DNA of 64,000 bases, taken from assembly GCF_000406965.1 (NCBI RefSeq), contig NZ_KE136362.1, positions 13,528-77,527 on the forward strand. Reading direction: 5' to 3'. Source of the DNA: Enterococcus avium ATCC 14025 (lineage in GTDB: Bacteria > Bacillota > Bacilli > Lactobacillales > Enterococcaceae). Of the stretch, positions 38,390-47,329 are shown piece after piece. Position numbers and translations under genes: made by a program. Below the pieces are notes generated by a model, which saw only the letters and a program-made list of their open reading frames with translations, did not search any database and was not told the origin of the DNA. Position 1 is the stretch's first letter; every line of letters begins with the position of its first letter.

Positions 38390-39430
38390 TCATTTCTTTT
38401 TCTTATTTCTCTTGTTTTTCCCTTTTTTCTTCTTTTGATTTCCTCCAGTTTTTTTCTTTCCACTATTCCCCGAAGCTTTGGTAGCCCTTCTGTTCAATGT
38501 TTTGTTTTTTCGACCTTCATCGATTTGTTCTTTGGTTTTTCCATAGCGTAAGTAGTTGATATCCATTTCATGCGAATTTTCGGCGGATTCAATGGCAGAA
38601 GCAGATTCCAGAGTAGACAGCTCCAGCCTCGTTGGCGTTTTTTCTTTCGACAGTGGTGGATATTTCGCTTCTACTTTAGCGGCTTCTTCATCGTAATAAG
38701 GCGTTGTGGACGTAGCTATAGCTTGTTTTTGCGGTGTTTTCTTTTCAATCGAAGCTTCTGGTATCGTTGTCTCTTCGATAGTTTCGGTTGGAACAACTTC
38801 TTCTTGAACCTCTTTATGCTGTGCATCAATCCGGCCTTCATGGCTATAAAAATTCAAATATTCAGCAAAGCGACGAGCAGTGGGAGACTGAAAAACTGTT
38901 AAGCTCGTTAAGATTTTTAAGACGTTAGCGGTTTCATTTTCTAAATGTTTAGGGATTCGTTTGGTATTACGCAGCGTCCAGGTATGTTTTTTGCCATTTG
39001 AATCATTGAAGCTTGATATCAAGGTGTACTGGTATTCGGAAGGTTCCGGCTGTTCACGGTTCTTTTTCTCTAGGAATTTTTGATAGAGACAGGTTTCTTT
39101 GGTAAATTGGTGGTATTCGTTTTTATTTTTAAACAGACGATTCACGACGTTTTGCCACTCTTCAAGTGAAAAGAACGACTCAAAAAAGACACAGTGCTTC
39201 CGCAATGTATCGTTCGGTGTTGTGGTAAGAAAAATTTGATGAATAAGCTCTGTTAATGACTCTAGTGAAAAATCCCCGACGCATAAAGCATCTCGCAAAA
39301 GAATCGCAACCAAATACTCAACAACCTGTGAAGCATTCTTAGTTTGTTCAAAGTATTTCGCCACACGCTTCATAAGATTTACATTTTTCATTCCAAAAAT
39401 CTGTCTTTGTCCAAGCTTCACTGTATCCAT
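38390..39430 (-). CDS. Uncharacterised protein with lysine-rich tail
   Basis: A 346-residue protein that I do not recognise. Residues 1-175 look globular and mixed alpha/beta. Residues about 195-290 are Glu/Thr/Pro-rich and low in complexity. The last 40 residues are almost only Lys, Gly, Asn and Arg and end in KRNKKKK. There is no signal peptide or membrane segment. The start at 39430 (MDTVKLGQR) is 9 bases after GGAGG. The basic tail suggests binding to nucleic acid, ribosome or membrane phosphate, but that is inference only. Confidence 0.7.
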   Translation of the reverse strand: MDTVKLGQRQIFGMKNVNLMKRVAKYFEQTKNASQVVEYLVAILLRDALCVGDFSLESLTELIHQIFLTTTPNDTLRKHCVFFESFFSLEEWQNVVNRLFKNKNEYHQFTKETCLYQKFLEKKNREQPEPSEYQYTLISSFNDSNGKKHTWTLRNTKRIPKHLENETANVLKILTSLTVFQSPTARRFAEYLNFYSHEGRIDAQHKEVQEEVVPTETIEETTIPEASIEKKTPQKQAIATSTTPYYDEEAAKVEAKYPPLSKEKTPTRLELSTLESASAIESAENSHEMDINYLRYGKTKEQIDEGRKNKTLNRRATKASGNSGKKKTGGNQKKKKGKNKRNKKKK

Positions 39431-39875
39431 CAATTTCATCCTCCAACCATCCATTTTTATTCATTATCAAGTAATAGTTTTCACAAAAATGATAATATTA
39501 GATAACGAAAAAGTAAATAGCTTTAGCAAATACCTTTTTCTGTTAAAAAAAATAAACCTTTTGAATAATAATTTTTTTGGTGTCTTTTTGATAAATAGCT
39601 AACTGAAATGATAGAGTTTAAAACAACTTAACGAAAAATAGAATTTATCAAATAAGCAATGGGGCGTTTTACTTTATATTTTAAATCTATAGCGTTATTA
39701 AGTTTTCGTTGATTGTTACAATTTTTTTTGAAGAAAATCGTGTTTAAGACTAAATATTAATTTTTTGTCTAAGCCAAGAGCTGCTCTCAGTCTAGCTGGG
39801 ATTTTTCCATAATAGCTACACTCGGTCCTTTATCTATGGTAGAGTTTAAGCAAACGTTTTAAATGGAGGATATCA
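39431..39875. other. AT-rich intergenic region
   Basis: About 440 bases without an ORF separate two divergent genes. It should contain both promoters. A weak cre-like sequence (AAGCAAACGTTTTAA, 39848-39862) lies just before the HAD gene. Nothing else is recognisable. Confidence 0.4.
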
Positions 39876-40553
39876 ATGTTAGAAGCGATTATTTTTGATA
39901 TGGATGGTGTCTTAGTTGATTCAGAGTATACGTATTTTCAAAGTAAATCACAGATTTTAAGCGAAGCTGGTCATGAGGTAGAAGACAGCTATCATTTTCA
40001 ATTCATGGGTACGACCAGTGACTATATGTGGGAAAAAATGAAGCAGGAATTCTCCTTGCCCTTATCTGTAGCAGAATATATTCAACAAATGACAGCTTTG
40101 CGCCAGGCAATGATCAAGAGGGATGGCATTAGAGTAATTCCGCATGTTCAAGAGTTTGTAAAAGGTTTGTCTCAGGCAGGCTTGAAACTAGCAGTAGCCT
40201 CCTCTTCCTCATTAGCAGAAATTAAAGTAAATCTAGCAGAAATTGGTTTGTCGGAGTATTTTTCAGAAGTCGTCAGTACGGAGGAGGTAGAGCATTCGAA
40301 ACCTGCGCCAGATGTTTATTTGGCTACGGCAGAACGGATAGGTATAATGCCTGAAAATTGCTTAGGCATAGAGGATACAAAAAACGGCACGGGAGCCGTT
40401 CGCAATGCGGGCATGGTTTGTGTAGGCTTTGCTAACCCGGCATTTCCGAAGCAAGATTTGGCATTCGCAGATAGAGTGGTTTCGTCTTTTTCTGAGCTAG
40501 ATGCGGATTCGTTAACGAAAATTTATCAGAAAGTGAGGGCGTCTCATGCCTAA
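39876..40553 (+). CDS. HAD family phosphatase (beta-phosphoglucomutase-like)
   Basis: The 225-residue protein has all HAD motifs: FDMDGVLVDSE (motif I, residues 7-17), ASSSS (motif II, about 107-111), Lys in HSKPAPDVYL (motif III, about 144-153) and GIEDTKNGTGAV (motif IV, about 168-179), with an alpha-helical cap between I and II. It will hydrolyse or transfer phosphate on a small sugar or nucleotide. The substrate is unknown. GGAGG precedes the ATG and it overlaps the next gene by 8 bases. Confidence 0.9.
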   Translation: MLEAIIFDMDGVLVDSEYTYFQSKSQILSEAGHEVEDSYHFQFMGTTSDYMWEKMKQEFSLPLSVAEYIQQMTALRQAMIKRDGIRVIPHVQEFVKGLSQAGLKLAVASSSSLAEIKVNLAEIGLSEYFSEVVSTEEVEHSKPAPDVYLATAERIGIMPENCLGIEDTKNGTGAVRNAGMVCVGFANPAFPKQDLAFADRVVSSFSELDADSLTKIYQKVRASHA

Positions 40554-40953
40554 AGCAGCTATTTCCAGTAAAGCGTTTTTAATTGAAGGCGGCTGTAATG
40601 CCTGTGGGCTACAAAATACAGAGACTTTTACTATTCATTTTGAAGATCAACGATCCGCTGTGTTGGATCATTTTGATGTTCCATCGCTTGTTCAAGTGAT
40701 TGCTCAAAAGAATGGATGGCGAGAAAAGGCTATTCCTGTAGGGATTGGCGAAGAAGAGATCGTTTTACAAAAAGCAAATGAGGTAATCAAACCAGTCTAT
40801 TTTGGTGATCAAATCAGCTATCAGAAGGGGAATGAACGAATTCAAATGAAGCAACGCTTCAATGATAATGACGTATTATTTGAACAGGTAAACAGTATTT
40901 TGGTGCAACTGTTTAAACTTGAGCCTTATGAGATAAAGATAGCCGTTGAGTAA
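40546..40953 (+). CDS. Protein of unknown function coupled to the HAD phosphatase gene
   Basis: A 135-residue soluble protein that I do not recognise. It has a Cys-x2-Cys pair near the N-terminus (GGCNACGLQ, residues 15-23), then an alternating beta/alpha pattern with FDVPSLVQVIAQKNGW and VIKPVYFGDQISYQKG. The 8-base overlap with the HAD gene indicates translational coupling and a shared role. A terminator follows at 40974, so the two genes are a complete operon. Confidence 0.7.
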   Translation: MPKAAISSKAFLIEGGCNACGLQNTETFTIHFEDQRSAVLDHFDVPSLVQVIAQKNGWREKAIPVGIGEEEIVLQKANEVIKPVYFGDQISYQKGNERIQMKQRFNDNDVLFEQVNSILVQLFKLEPYEIKIAVE

Positions 40954-40973
40954 ATAGGTTGTGATAGAATCGG

Positions 40974-41017
40974 AAAAAGTCGCAGTGACAAAAAAACTTG
41001 TTACTACGACTTTTTTT
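40974..41017 (+). terminator. Intrinsic terminator after the HAD operon
   Basis: AAAAAGTCG-CAGTGACAA pairs with TTGTTACT-ACGACTTTTT (one mismatch region), followed by T residues. Confidence 0.8.
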
Positions 41018-41097
41018 GTGGAATAAGGAAAAGATAGCCTTTAAAAGTGTAGACAAATTCAGAGCCTCAACTTTTTGAGCCGGATTTTTGCTTTTTT

Positions 41098-41112
41098 GTG
41101 AAAGCGTATTCT
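41098..41112 (+). promoter_or_regulatory. cre-like site before the aldehyde dehydrogenase gene
   Basis: GTGAAAGCGTATTCT agrees with the CcpA-binding consensus WTGNAANCGNWNNCA in the TG, AA, CG and C positions. It lies 30 bases before the start codon, where CcpA would block transcription. Confidence 0.55.
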
Positions 41113-41141
41113 AATATGAAAGGATAGGAGAGGTGGAGAAT

Positions 41142-42602
41142 ATGGTAAAACAATTTGAAAAACAGTTTATTGGCGGAGAATGGAAGCTAGGAAATGATGT
41201 AGAACATGTGAATGAGGATAAAAATCCTTATACCCAAGAGACACTCCTGAAAATCCAAGGCGCGAATACAGCAGATGTTGACGAAGCTTATCAAGCGGCT
41301 CGAAAGGCTCAAAAAGAATGGATGGATAAAACACCTCAGGAACGAAGTGAGATCGTGAAGAAGGCTGTTGGGATAATGAAAGAAAGACAAACAGAGATTA
41401 TCGAATGGCTAATTAAAGAAGGTGGAGCCACCAAAATAAAGGCAGGACTCGAGGTCCGTTTAGCAAAAGGAATTACTGAAGAAGCTGCCAGCTTTCCAAT
41501 GCGGACAGAAGGGAGAGTTTTGCCGACAAATACGCCAGCAGAAGAAAGCTTTGTGATCCATCGACCTGTGGGAGTAATCGGAATTATTAGTCCGTGGAAT
41601 TTTCCTTTTCATTTAACAATGCGTTCTTTAGCGCCTGCTATAGCAGCAGGAAACGGTGTGGTGATTAAACCAGCGAGTGATAGTCCGGTAACTGGAGGTC
41701 TATTGCCGGCAAGCATTTTTGAAGAAGCAGGTGTTCCTAAAGGATTGGTCAATGTGACTGTCGGCAGCGGCAGTGAGATTGGAGATTATTTTGTTGCCCA
41801 CCCTATACCAGGATTCATTTCCTTTACAGGCTCTACTCCCGTAGGAAAAAATATCGCCAGTCAAGCGATGAGTGGTAAAAAGATTAAGCAAGTGGCTTTA
41901 GAATTAGGTGGGAATTCTCCTTTTATTGTACTCGATGATGCAGATATTGAAGAGGCAGCTCATGCTTTGATCGTCAGCAAATTTATGCATTCAGGACAAA
42001 TCTGTATGGCAGCTAATCGTGCAATAGTGGTTGAAGCGGTATTTGATACATTTGTCCATAAAGTAGAGGAACGTGTAAAAGAGTTAGTTTCGGGCGATCC
42101 TACTGACGAAAAGACGGTGATCGGACCAATCATTAATCAAAAACAGACAGATCAAATTCAAGAAATCATTCAACAAGCGAAGGAGTCTGGAGCAAAATTT
42201 TTAGTTGAAGGCACGGTTAAAGGACAACTCGTCGAGCCTTTCGTTATAGTTTCTGAAGATCCTGATTTAGAAATTTTTCATCGAGAAATCTTTGGACCGG
42301 TACTTCCGATTCTGAAAGTGAAGGACACAGAAGCAGCAATCGAAGCGGCCAACGATACAGAATATGGTCTATCAAGTGCCTTATTCACTAAAGATTTAGC
42401 TAAAGGACGCGCTCTGGCAAATAGAATCGAAGCTGGAATGTGTCATATTAATGGTTTGACTGTCGATGATCAGCCGAATGCACCGTTCGGCGGCGAGAAA
42501 AACTCGGGTATCGGACGCTTTAACGGTGAATGGGTATTAGAAGAATTTACTAGAGTTCAATGGGTAACGACAAATTCAGGAAAAGGGCAGTATCCATTTT
42601 AA
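41142..42602 (+). CDS. NAD(P)-dependent aldehyde dehydrogenase
   Basis: The 486-residue protein is a classical aldehyde dehydrogenase. It shows the cofactor region GVIGIISPWNFPFHLTMRSLAPAIAAGN, FTGSTPVGKNIA, the general-base Glu in ALELGGNSPFIVLDDADIE (about 255) and the catalytic Cys in HSGQICMAANR (about 289). It resembles the aromatic/benzaldehyde-type branch, but the substrate is uncertain. The ATG at 41142 follows GGAGAGG; it is a single-gene unit with a cre-like site and terminator. Confidence 0.92.
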   Translation: MVKQFEKQFIGGEWKLGNDVEHVNEDKNPYTQETLLKIQGANTADVDEAYQAARKAQKEWMDKTPQERSEIVKKAVGIMKERQTEIIEWLIKEGGATKIKAGLEVRLAKGITEEAASFPMRTEGRVLPTNTPAEESFVIHRPVGVIGIISPWNFPFHLTMRSLAPAIAAGNGVVIKPASDSPVTGGLLPASIFEEAGVPKGLVNVTVGSGSEIGDYFVAHPIPGFISFTGSTPVGKNIASQAMSGKKIKQVALELGGNSPFIVLDDADIEEAAHALIVSKFMHSGQICMAANRAIVVEAVFDTFVHKVEERVKELVSGDPTDEKTVIGPIINQKQTDQIQEIIQQAKESGAKFLVEGTVKGQLVEPFVIVSEDPDLEIFHREIFGPVLPILKVKDTEAAIEAANDTEYGLSSALFTKDLAKGRALANRIEAGMCHINGLTVDDQPNAPFGGEKNSGIGRFNGEWVLEEFTRVQWVTTNSGKGQYPF

Positions 42603-42646
42603 ATTTTGAAATTAGCGCAAATAATTCTTATAAGTAGAGCTGCTAC

Positions 42647-42688
42647 AAAAAGTACTGAAGTGAAAATTGTTCATTTCAGTACTTTTTT
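42647..42688 (+). terminator. Intrinsic terminator after the aldehyde dehydrogenase gene
   Basis: AAAAAGTACTGAAGTGAA pairs with TTCATTTCAGTACTTTTT (one bulge) and a short loop; T-run present on both strands. Confidence 0.85.
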
Positions 42689-42801
42689 GTATGAGCTTAA
42701 GGAATAGCTCTTGTATTTATTAACGAAACCAGAAAAGTCTAGCTTACATAAAAAACAGACAATTAATGAGACTCTTGTTAAAATGAATGAAGAATAAGAG
42801 T

Positions 42802-42929
42802 ACCAAGTTGCATAATAGGTGATCAAAAACAGGAATGCTGACATGCTTTTTTACCGTTATTTAGGTATTTCTAGTTTTTGTTCATTTTTTTTTGCGAAAA
42901 AAATTATTTGTAAGCACCAAGTTGCATAA
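42802..42929. repeat. Pair of 14-base direct repeats upstream of PRD regulator 1
   Basis: ACCAAGTTGCATAA occurs at 42802-42815 and again at 42916-42929, 114 bases apart (close to 11 helical turns), in the non-coding region before the regulator gene. Spacing and position suggest two operator half-sites for a DNA-binding regulator, perhaps the downstream one acting on its own promoter. Confidence 0.55.
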
Positions 42930-42965
42930 AGAACACTGAATTATTTGGGAACAAAGAAGATGGAA

Positions 42966-42980
42966 ATGTAAGCGTTTTTC
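42966..42980 (+). promoter_or_regulatory. cre site upstream of PRD regulator 1
   Basis: ATGTAAGCGTTTTTC matches the CcpA consensus except for the final base, 31 bases before the start codon of the regulator gene. Confidence 0.7.
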
Positions 42981-43011
42981 GTCTAAATTGAAGATGTGAA
43001 GAGGGATGAGA

Positions 43012-45087
43012 ATGAATTTAGAAGAACGAACAAATCAGATTTTTGTTGAATTAGTCAATAATCCGCAAATCACCAGTAAAGCGTTATGTGAGAAATTCGA
43101 TTTGACGCGAGGGCAATTGAATTATGCGTTGAAAAAGATTAATGATTCTTTAATAGATGAGAAATTAAGTGAGATCAAACGAACGAAAAATGGGCACTTT
43201 CTGATTGCAAATGAGATTCTTTCAAACTATAAGGGGGGTGATGAGCAATTCGGAGAATCAACAGAAAGCTATGTATTTTCCGGTAAGGAACGGGTGGGCA
43301 TAATCGAATTGATGTTACTAAGCAAGGAAGAGTATCTATCCTTAAACCATTTCATTGAGGATCTAAAGGTTAGTCGAAATACAGTGCTAAGGGATTTGAA
43401 GGAAGTGGATCACGCACTTTGGCAACATGAACTGGCTTTGAAGTATACCAGACAAAAGGGGTATTTTATCCAAGGCGACGAGTGGAATAAGCGAAATCTT
43501 CTGTCTGATTTATTGAATAATCTCGCGGTGATGTATAACGGAATCAATGTGATTATTCAATTTGCGAATATCGATCCACAACAGATCGAAATTTTTCGCA
43601 AACGAGTGGAGTTGGTAGAAGAGGAATTGGATGTTCAATTTACCGATGAACGATTAAAAACGTTGCCGCTATTAATCATTTTGATGATTCGCCGAGCGCA
43701 AAAGGGTAAATTGATTTCTTATAGCTTTAAGGTCAATTATCGCGAGCTTGCTGACACGAAGGAGTATCTTGCAGCGGATCGAGTTATTTGGGATGTAGAC
43801 GGCTTAAGTGAGAATGAACGTGTGTATGTAACGATGCTACTGTTGACGACGAATCTTTCGCGAGGCGATATCTTATCGGTTAAAGCGATCAATAAGATGA
43901 AAGAGGCGCTTGAGAAGGTCATTGCGAATTTTGAACGTATCGCGGGTGTCAATCTTGAGGAAAAAGAAAAGTTATTAGAGCGCTTGCTCGTTCATATGCG
44001 GCCAGCTTATTACCGAATCAAATACCACTTGAATTTGCAGACGCGTTTTTATCAAGAGAATAAGGATGCCAACCTTTTTTCATTATTTTACTTAGTCAAG
44101 GAAGCTAGTGGTCCTTTGGAAACGTACTTTGAACAGCCGGTTCCTGATGCCGAATTATTTTTTATTTCGTTGTTTATCGGCAGCCACATCGTTGAGAGCA
44201 CGGAAATTATTCACCCCGAAAATCGTAAACGAGCGGTCATCGTTTGTCCTAACGGTATCTCAATTGCTGTTTTATTGGAGAACACCTTAAAAAATTTGCT
44301 TCCGGAAATTGACTTTGTGAGATCGATGTCGGCACGGGAATTTTATCGAACAGAGGTTGATGCGGATTTCATTTTTTCGGCGGTTCCGCTGAAAACAGAA
44401 AAGAAAGTCTTTGTCGTAAATAATTTTTTATCTGAACAAGAAAAACGTCAATTAAGAGAACGTGTTTTGCGATCAACGGCGATTATTCAGACAGAAGTTG
44501 TAACGCCAGAAAAAATTTTGGCAGTAGTAAAAAAGCATGCCGATGTTGTGGATGAGACAAGCTTGTACGAAGAATTGTTAAGTTTGTTCGCACCGAAAGA
44601 ATCCAAGATTCTTGAAAAGAAGCGACCGCATTTGATTGATCTTTTAAAGGGCGAAACGATTCAAATTTTTGAGGAAACGACCAGCTGGACCGAAGTTTTA
44701 GAAGCTTTAGCGCGACCGCTGGAACGTCAGCATGTGATCACGCCAGAGTACGTGAAAGCTTTGAAAAAAGAGATGCCGATCCTGCCGGCCTATACCGTTT
44801 TACGTCATAAGATCGCTTTGCCTCATACCGTAACAGAAGCGGGAGCAATCGGAGTTGGAATCAGTCTAGGCTTAGTGAAAAAAGGGATTCTTTCAGAGGA
44901 CGGCAGACGAATTCATACCGTTATTCTGCTGGGGTCCAACGATAAAGAGGAACACTTGGATTTGATTTTTGAAATGATGAGTTTGGCTGGTGCAAATGAA
45001 TTGGCACAGTTAGAAAAAGCAAAAACGAAGGATGAGATTCGGAAAGCGTTGCTGCGTTTTAACGAAGAGTATTGGAGGATAAATTGA
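43012..45087 (+). CDS. PRD-domain transcriptional regulator with PTS EIIB/EIIA domains (MtlR/BglG type), module 1
   Basis: The 691-residue protein has two N-terminal helix-turn-helix regions (LCEKFDLTRGQLNYALKKIN, and LSLNHFIEDLKVSRNTVLRDL), two PTS regulation domains (about 170-400, with HMRPAYYRIKYHL in the first), an EIIB-gat-like domain with Cys in VIVCPNGIS and a C-terminal EIIA-2 domain with His in IALPHTVTEAG. Such proteins activate PTS operons when dephosphorylated by incoming substrate and phosphorylated by HPr. The start at 43012 follows GAGGG by 6 bases. Its stop overlaps the next start (TGATG), so it is cotranscribed with the PTS it should control. Confidence 0.92.
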   Translation: MNLEERTNQIFVELVNNPQITSKALCEKFDLTRGQLNYALKKINDSLIDEKLSEIKRTKNGHFLIANEILSNYKGGDEQFGESTESYVFSGKERVGIIELMLLSKEEYLSLNHFIEDLKVSRNTVLRDLKEVDHALWQHELALKYTRQKGYFIQGDEWNKRNLLSDLLNNLAVMYNGINVIIQFANIDPQQIEIFRKRVELVEEELDVQFTDERLKTLPLLIILMIRRAQKGKLISYSFKVNYRELADTKEYLAADRVIWDVDGLSENERVYVTMLLLTTNLSRGDILSVKAINKMKEALEKVIANFERIAGVNLEEKEKLLERLLVHMRPAYYRIKYHLNLQTRFYQENKDANLFSLFYLVKEASGPLETYFEQPVPDAELFFISLFIGSHIVESTEIIHPENRKRAVIVCPNGISIAVLLENTLKNLLPEIDFVRSMSAREFYRTEVDADFIFSAVPLKTEKKVFVVNNFLSEQEKRQLRERVLRSTAIIQTEVVTPEKILAVVKKHADVVDETSLYEELLSLFAPKESKILEKKRPHLIDLLKGETIQIFEETTSWTEVLEALARPLERQHVITPEYVKALKKEMPILPAYTVLRHKIALPHTVTEAGAIGVGISLGLVKKGILSEDGRRIHTVILLGSNDKEEHLDLIFEMMSLAGANELAQLEKAKTKDEIRKALLRFNEEYWRIN

Positions 45088-45560
45088 TGACAGAAACGAC
45101 ACTAAGTTCTTATGTGAAAGAACCGTTAGTTTTCGCGCAAGAGAACTTTACGTCACAGGAAGAATTATTTGAGCAAGTGTATCAGAAATCTTTAGACCTA
45201 GGTTGGGTCCGAGAGGATTTTCTGGAACGGATCGTGAAGCGGGAAAAAGAGTTTCCTACCGGGATTCAATTAATGAATTTTGGCGCGGCGATCCCCCATA
45301 CTGATGCCGAATGTGTGCGGGAAGAATTTGTCGCAGTGATTACGATGCAGGAGCCGGTGACTTTTTACAGTATGGAAGATAACACCCAGCAGGTCAAAGC
45401 CCAGATCATCTTTGTTTTAGGGTTAAATCAACCCCACGCACAGTTAGAAATGCTGCAATCGTTGATGGGGCTTTTACAAAATGAAACGGTTTTATCAGAA
45501 TTATTGTTAGCAACCACTGAAAATGAATTAGTGACAACTATTAAAAAAAATCAGCTATGA
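45087..45560 (+). CDS. PTS galactitol-family EIIA component, module 1
   Basis: The 157-residue protein is an EIIA of the fructose/mannitol-galactitol superfamily. The phosphorylated His is in GAAIPHTDAECV (about residue 68), and EFPTGIQL precedes it. GGAGG precedes the ATG, which overlaps the regulator stop codon. It passes phosphate from HPr to the EIIB encoded next. Confidence 0.92.
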   Translation: MTETTLSSYVKEPLVFAQENFTSQEELFEQVYQKSLDLGWVREDFLERIVKREKEFPTGIQLMNFGAAIPHTDAECVREEFVAVITMQEPVTFYSMEDNTQQVKAQIIFVLGLNQPHAQLEMLQSLMGLLQNETVLSELLLATTENELVTTIKKNQL

Positions 45561-45572
45561 AAAAGGAAGCTC

Positions 45573-45600
45573 GTTCTACCTTTTGCAAATAGGACAGAAC
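45573..45600 (+). repeat. Intercistronic hairpin before EIIB gene, module 1
   Basis: GTTCT (45573-45577) pairs with AGAAC (45596-45600) around CCT..AGG. It is followed by an A-rich run ending in AACATTAAAAGGAG, similar to the spacers after the elements before the two EIIC genes. Confidence 0.4.
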
Positions 45601-45635
45601 AAAAAATAAAAAAACATTAAAAGGAGAAAATCATT

Positions 45636-45926
45636 ATGAAAACAATTCGTGTATTAGTAGCATGTGGAGCAGGAATCGCAACCTCAACGGTAGTTATGAA
45701 AAAAGTCGAGGACTTATTTGCCAGAAATGATCTGCCAGTGGAAATCACACAGATTAAGATTGCTGAAGCAGCTGGGAAACAGGATGAAGCAGATATGTTG
45801 ATCTCAACCACGATGCTTCCAACTCAATACAAGATTCCAGCAATTTCAGCCATGGCCTTCTTAACTGGGATTGGAACGGAAAAAGTTGAGAATCAAATCA
45901 TCGAAGCAGCAAAGGGTATTCAATAA
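45636..45926 (+). CDS. PTS galactitol-family EIIB component, module 1
   Basis: The 96-residue protein MKTIRVLVACGAGIATSTVV has the EIIB P-loop with its phosphocysteine at position 10 and the LISTTMLPTQYKIPAISAMAFLTGIG pattern of GatB. AAGGAG lies before the ATG. It receives phosphate from EIIA and hands it to the sugar held by EIIC. Confidence 0.93.
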   Translation: MKTIRVLVACGAGIATSTVVMKKVEDLFARNDLPVEITQIKIAEAAGKQDEADMLISTTMLPTQYKIPAISAMAFLTGIGTEKVENQIIEAAKGIQ

Positions 45927-45940
45927 TTTTTTACATTCAG

Positions 45941-46016
45941 GTAGGTCAACTCCGCGCTTTGCGGATTTGATGTGCGTGAAGAGGAGTCAGGTTTATTTTT
46001 AACATTAAAAATAAAT
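45941..46016 (+). ncRNA. Structured intercistronic element, copy A (before EIIC gene, module 1)
   Basis: Hairpin 1: TCAA-C-TCCGC, loop GCTTT, GCGGA-T-TTGA (45945-45970). A linker with TGTGCGTGAAGAGG follows. Hairpin 2 is a perfect 11-bp A/T stem TTTATTTTTAA/TTAAAAATAAA (45992-46015). The EIIC ribosome site follows. The same order of parts recurs at 51812-52046 and 57434-57682. Confidence 0.5.
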
Positions 46017-46047
46017 AGATCAAAACAAATTAGGAGGAATGTATTAA

Positions 46048-47316
46048 ATGGATGGTTTAATGAATGTGGTGCAAAGTATTTTAGGCGCCGGCGCAAGTGT
46101 GATGCTGCCCATCATCATCTTTATTGTTGGGATTATTTTTAGGGTTCCAATAAAAAAAGCAATTATTTCCGGAATTACTGTAGGTATCGGGATGATCGGG
46201 ATAAACTTGGTTATTAATGTATTGACCACAAACGTTGGTCCAGCGGCACAAGCGATGGTTGAACGGTTTGGCTTGAACCTGACGATCATTGATGCAGGCT
46301 GGCCAGCAGTCTCAGCCGGGACATGGGCGCAACCAATCGCGGCTGTGATGATTCCAGTAATCTTGATCGTGAATTTAATTATGTTGGCGTTAAATCGGAC
46401 CAAGACACTAAACATTGACATCTGGAACTACTGGCATGTTAGTTCTGTGGCAGCAACTGGTTATATTGTAACAAAAAGTTTTTTCTTTGGCATCCTGTGC
46501 GGAATTCTGTTTACGATCATTATTCAAATTATCGCTGATAAGACTGCGCCGAAGGTACAAGAATATTATGGGTTAGAAGGTATCAGTATTACGACTGGTT
46601 CAGCACAAGGTTATGCGGTTTTAGCATTGCCGATCGGCTGGCTAGTCGATAAGATTCCTGGTATCAATAAATTAGATGTAAAACCTGAAACGATCCAAAA
46701 GCGTTTTGGTATTTTTGGCGAACCAATGATCATGGGCATCATCATCGGGATGTTCCTTGGTTTGTTAGGCGGCTACGATTTCATTGGTATCCTACAAATT
46801 GGAATGAACATGGGTGGTGTAATGTTCTTAATGCCACGGATGGTAAAAATCCTGATGGAAGGGTTAATTCCTATTCAAGAGGGAGCACAAAAACTATTGC
46901 AAAGCCGCTATGGCGATCGCGAAATTTATCTAGGAATGGATGCCGCCTTAGCGACTGGCTCACCGGCTGCACTATCTACAGGTCTTTTGATGGTTCCAAT
47001 CACATTATTCTTAGCAGTTATTCTGCCAGGAAACCGCGTGCTGCCTTTCGGAGATTTAGCAACAATTCCATTTTTCGCAGCGTTAGTTGTGCCTAGTCGT
47101 AAAGGAAATATCTTACATTCAGTGATTTCATTGACAGTCGTGATGGCTGTTGCCTTGTTAATGGCGACCAATTTTGCGCCAGTGATTACTGAAATGGCGC
47201 AAGGGATCGTGAAGTTCCCAGAAGGCGCTGCTGAAATTACGAACTTGGATACAGGCGGAAATTTCTTAAAATGGATCTTCTTGAAATTCTCAGAATTAGT
47301 TGCCACAGTGATGTAG
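46048..47316 (+). CDS. PTS galactitol-family EIIC permease, module 1
   Basis: The 422-residue membrane protein has about nine hydrophobic segments and the GatC-type patterns VIDAGWPAVSAGTWAQP, FGEPMIMGIIIGMFLGLLGGYD and MVPITLFLAVILPGNRVLPFGDLATIPF. It carries and phosphorylates a polyol together with EIIA and EIIB. The dehydrogenase downstream suggests a pentitol such as D-arabitol. AGGAGG precedes the ATG. Confidence 0.92.
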   Translation: MDGLMNVVQSILGAGASVMLPIIIFIVGIIFRVPIKKAIISGITVGIGMIGINLVINVLTTNVGPAAQAMVERFGLNLTIIDAGWPAVSAGTWAQPIAAVMIPVILIVNLIMLALNRTKTLNIDIWNYWHVSSVAATGYIVTKSFFFGILCGILFTIIIQIIADKTAPKVQEYYGLEGISITTGSAQGYAVLALPIGWLVDKIPGINKLDVKPETIQKRFGIFGEPMIMGIIIGMFLGLLGGYDFIGILQIGMNMGGVMFLMPRMVKILMEGLIPIQEGAQKLLQSRYGDREIYLGMDAALATGSPAALSTGLLMVPITLFLAVILPGNRVLPFGDLATIPFFAALVVPSRKGNILHSVISLTVVMAVALLMATNFAPVITEMAQGIVKFPEGAAEITNLDTGGNFLKWIFLKFSELVATVM

Positions 47317-47329
47317 GAGGTTTTTGTAA

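Noticed and set aside
46044-46421. 125-residue ORF on the minus strand
   Set aside because: It is antisense to the module 1 EIIC gene; its composition mirrors the membrane helices of EIIC.
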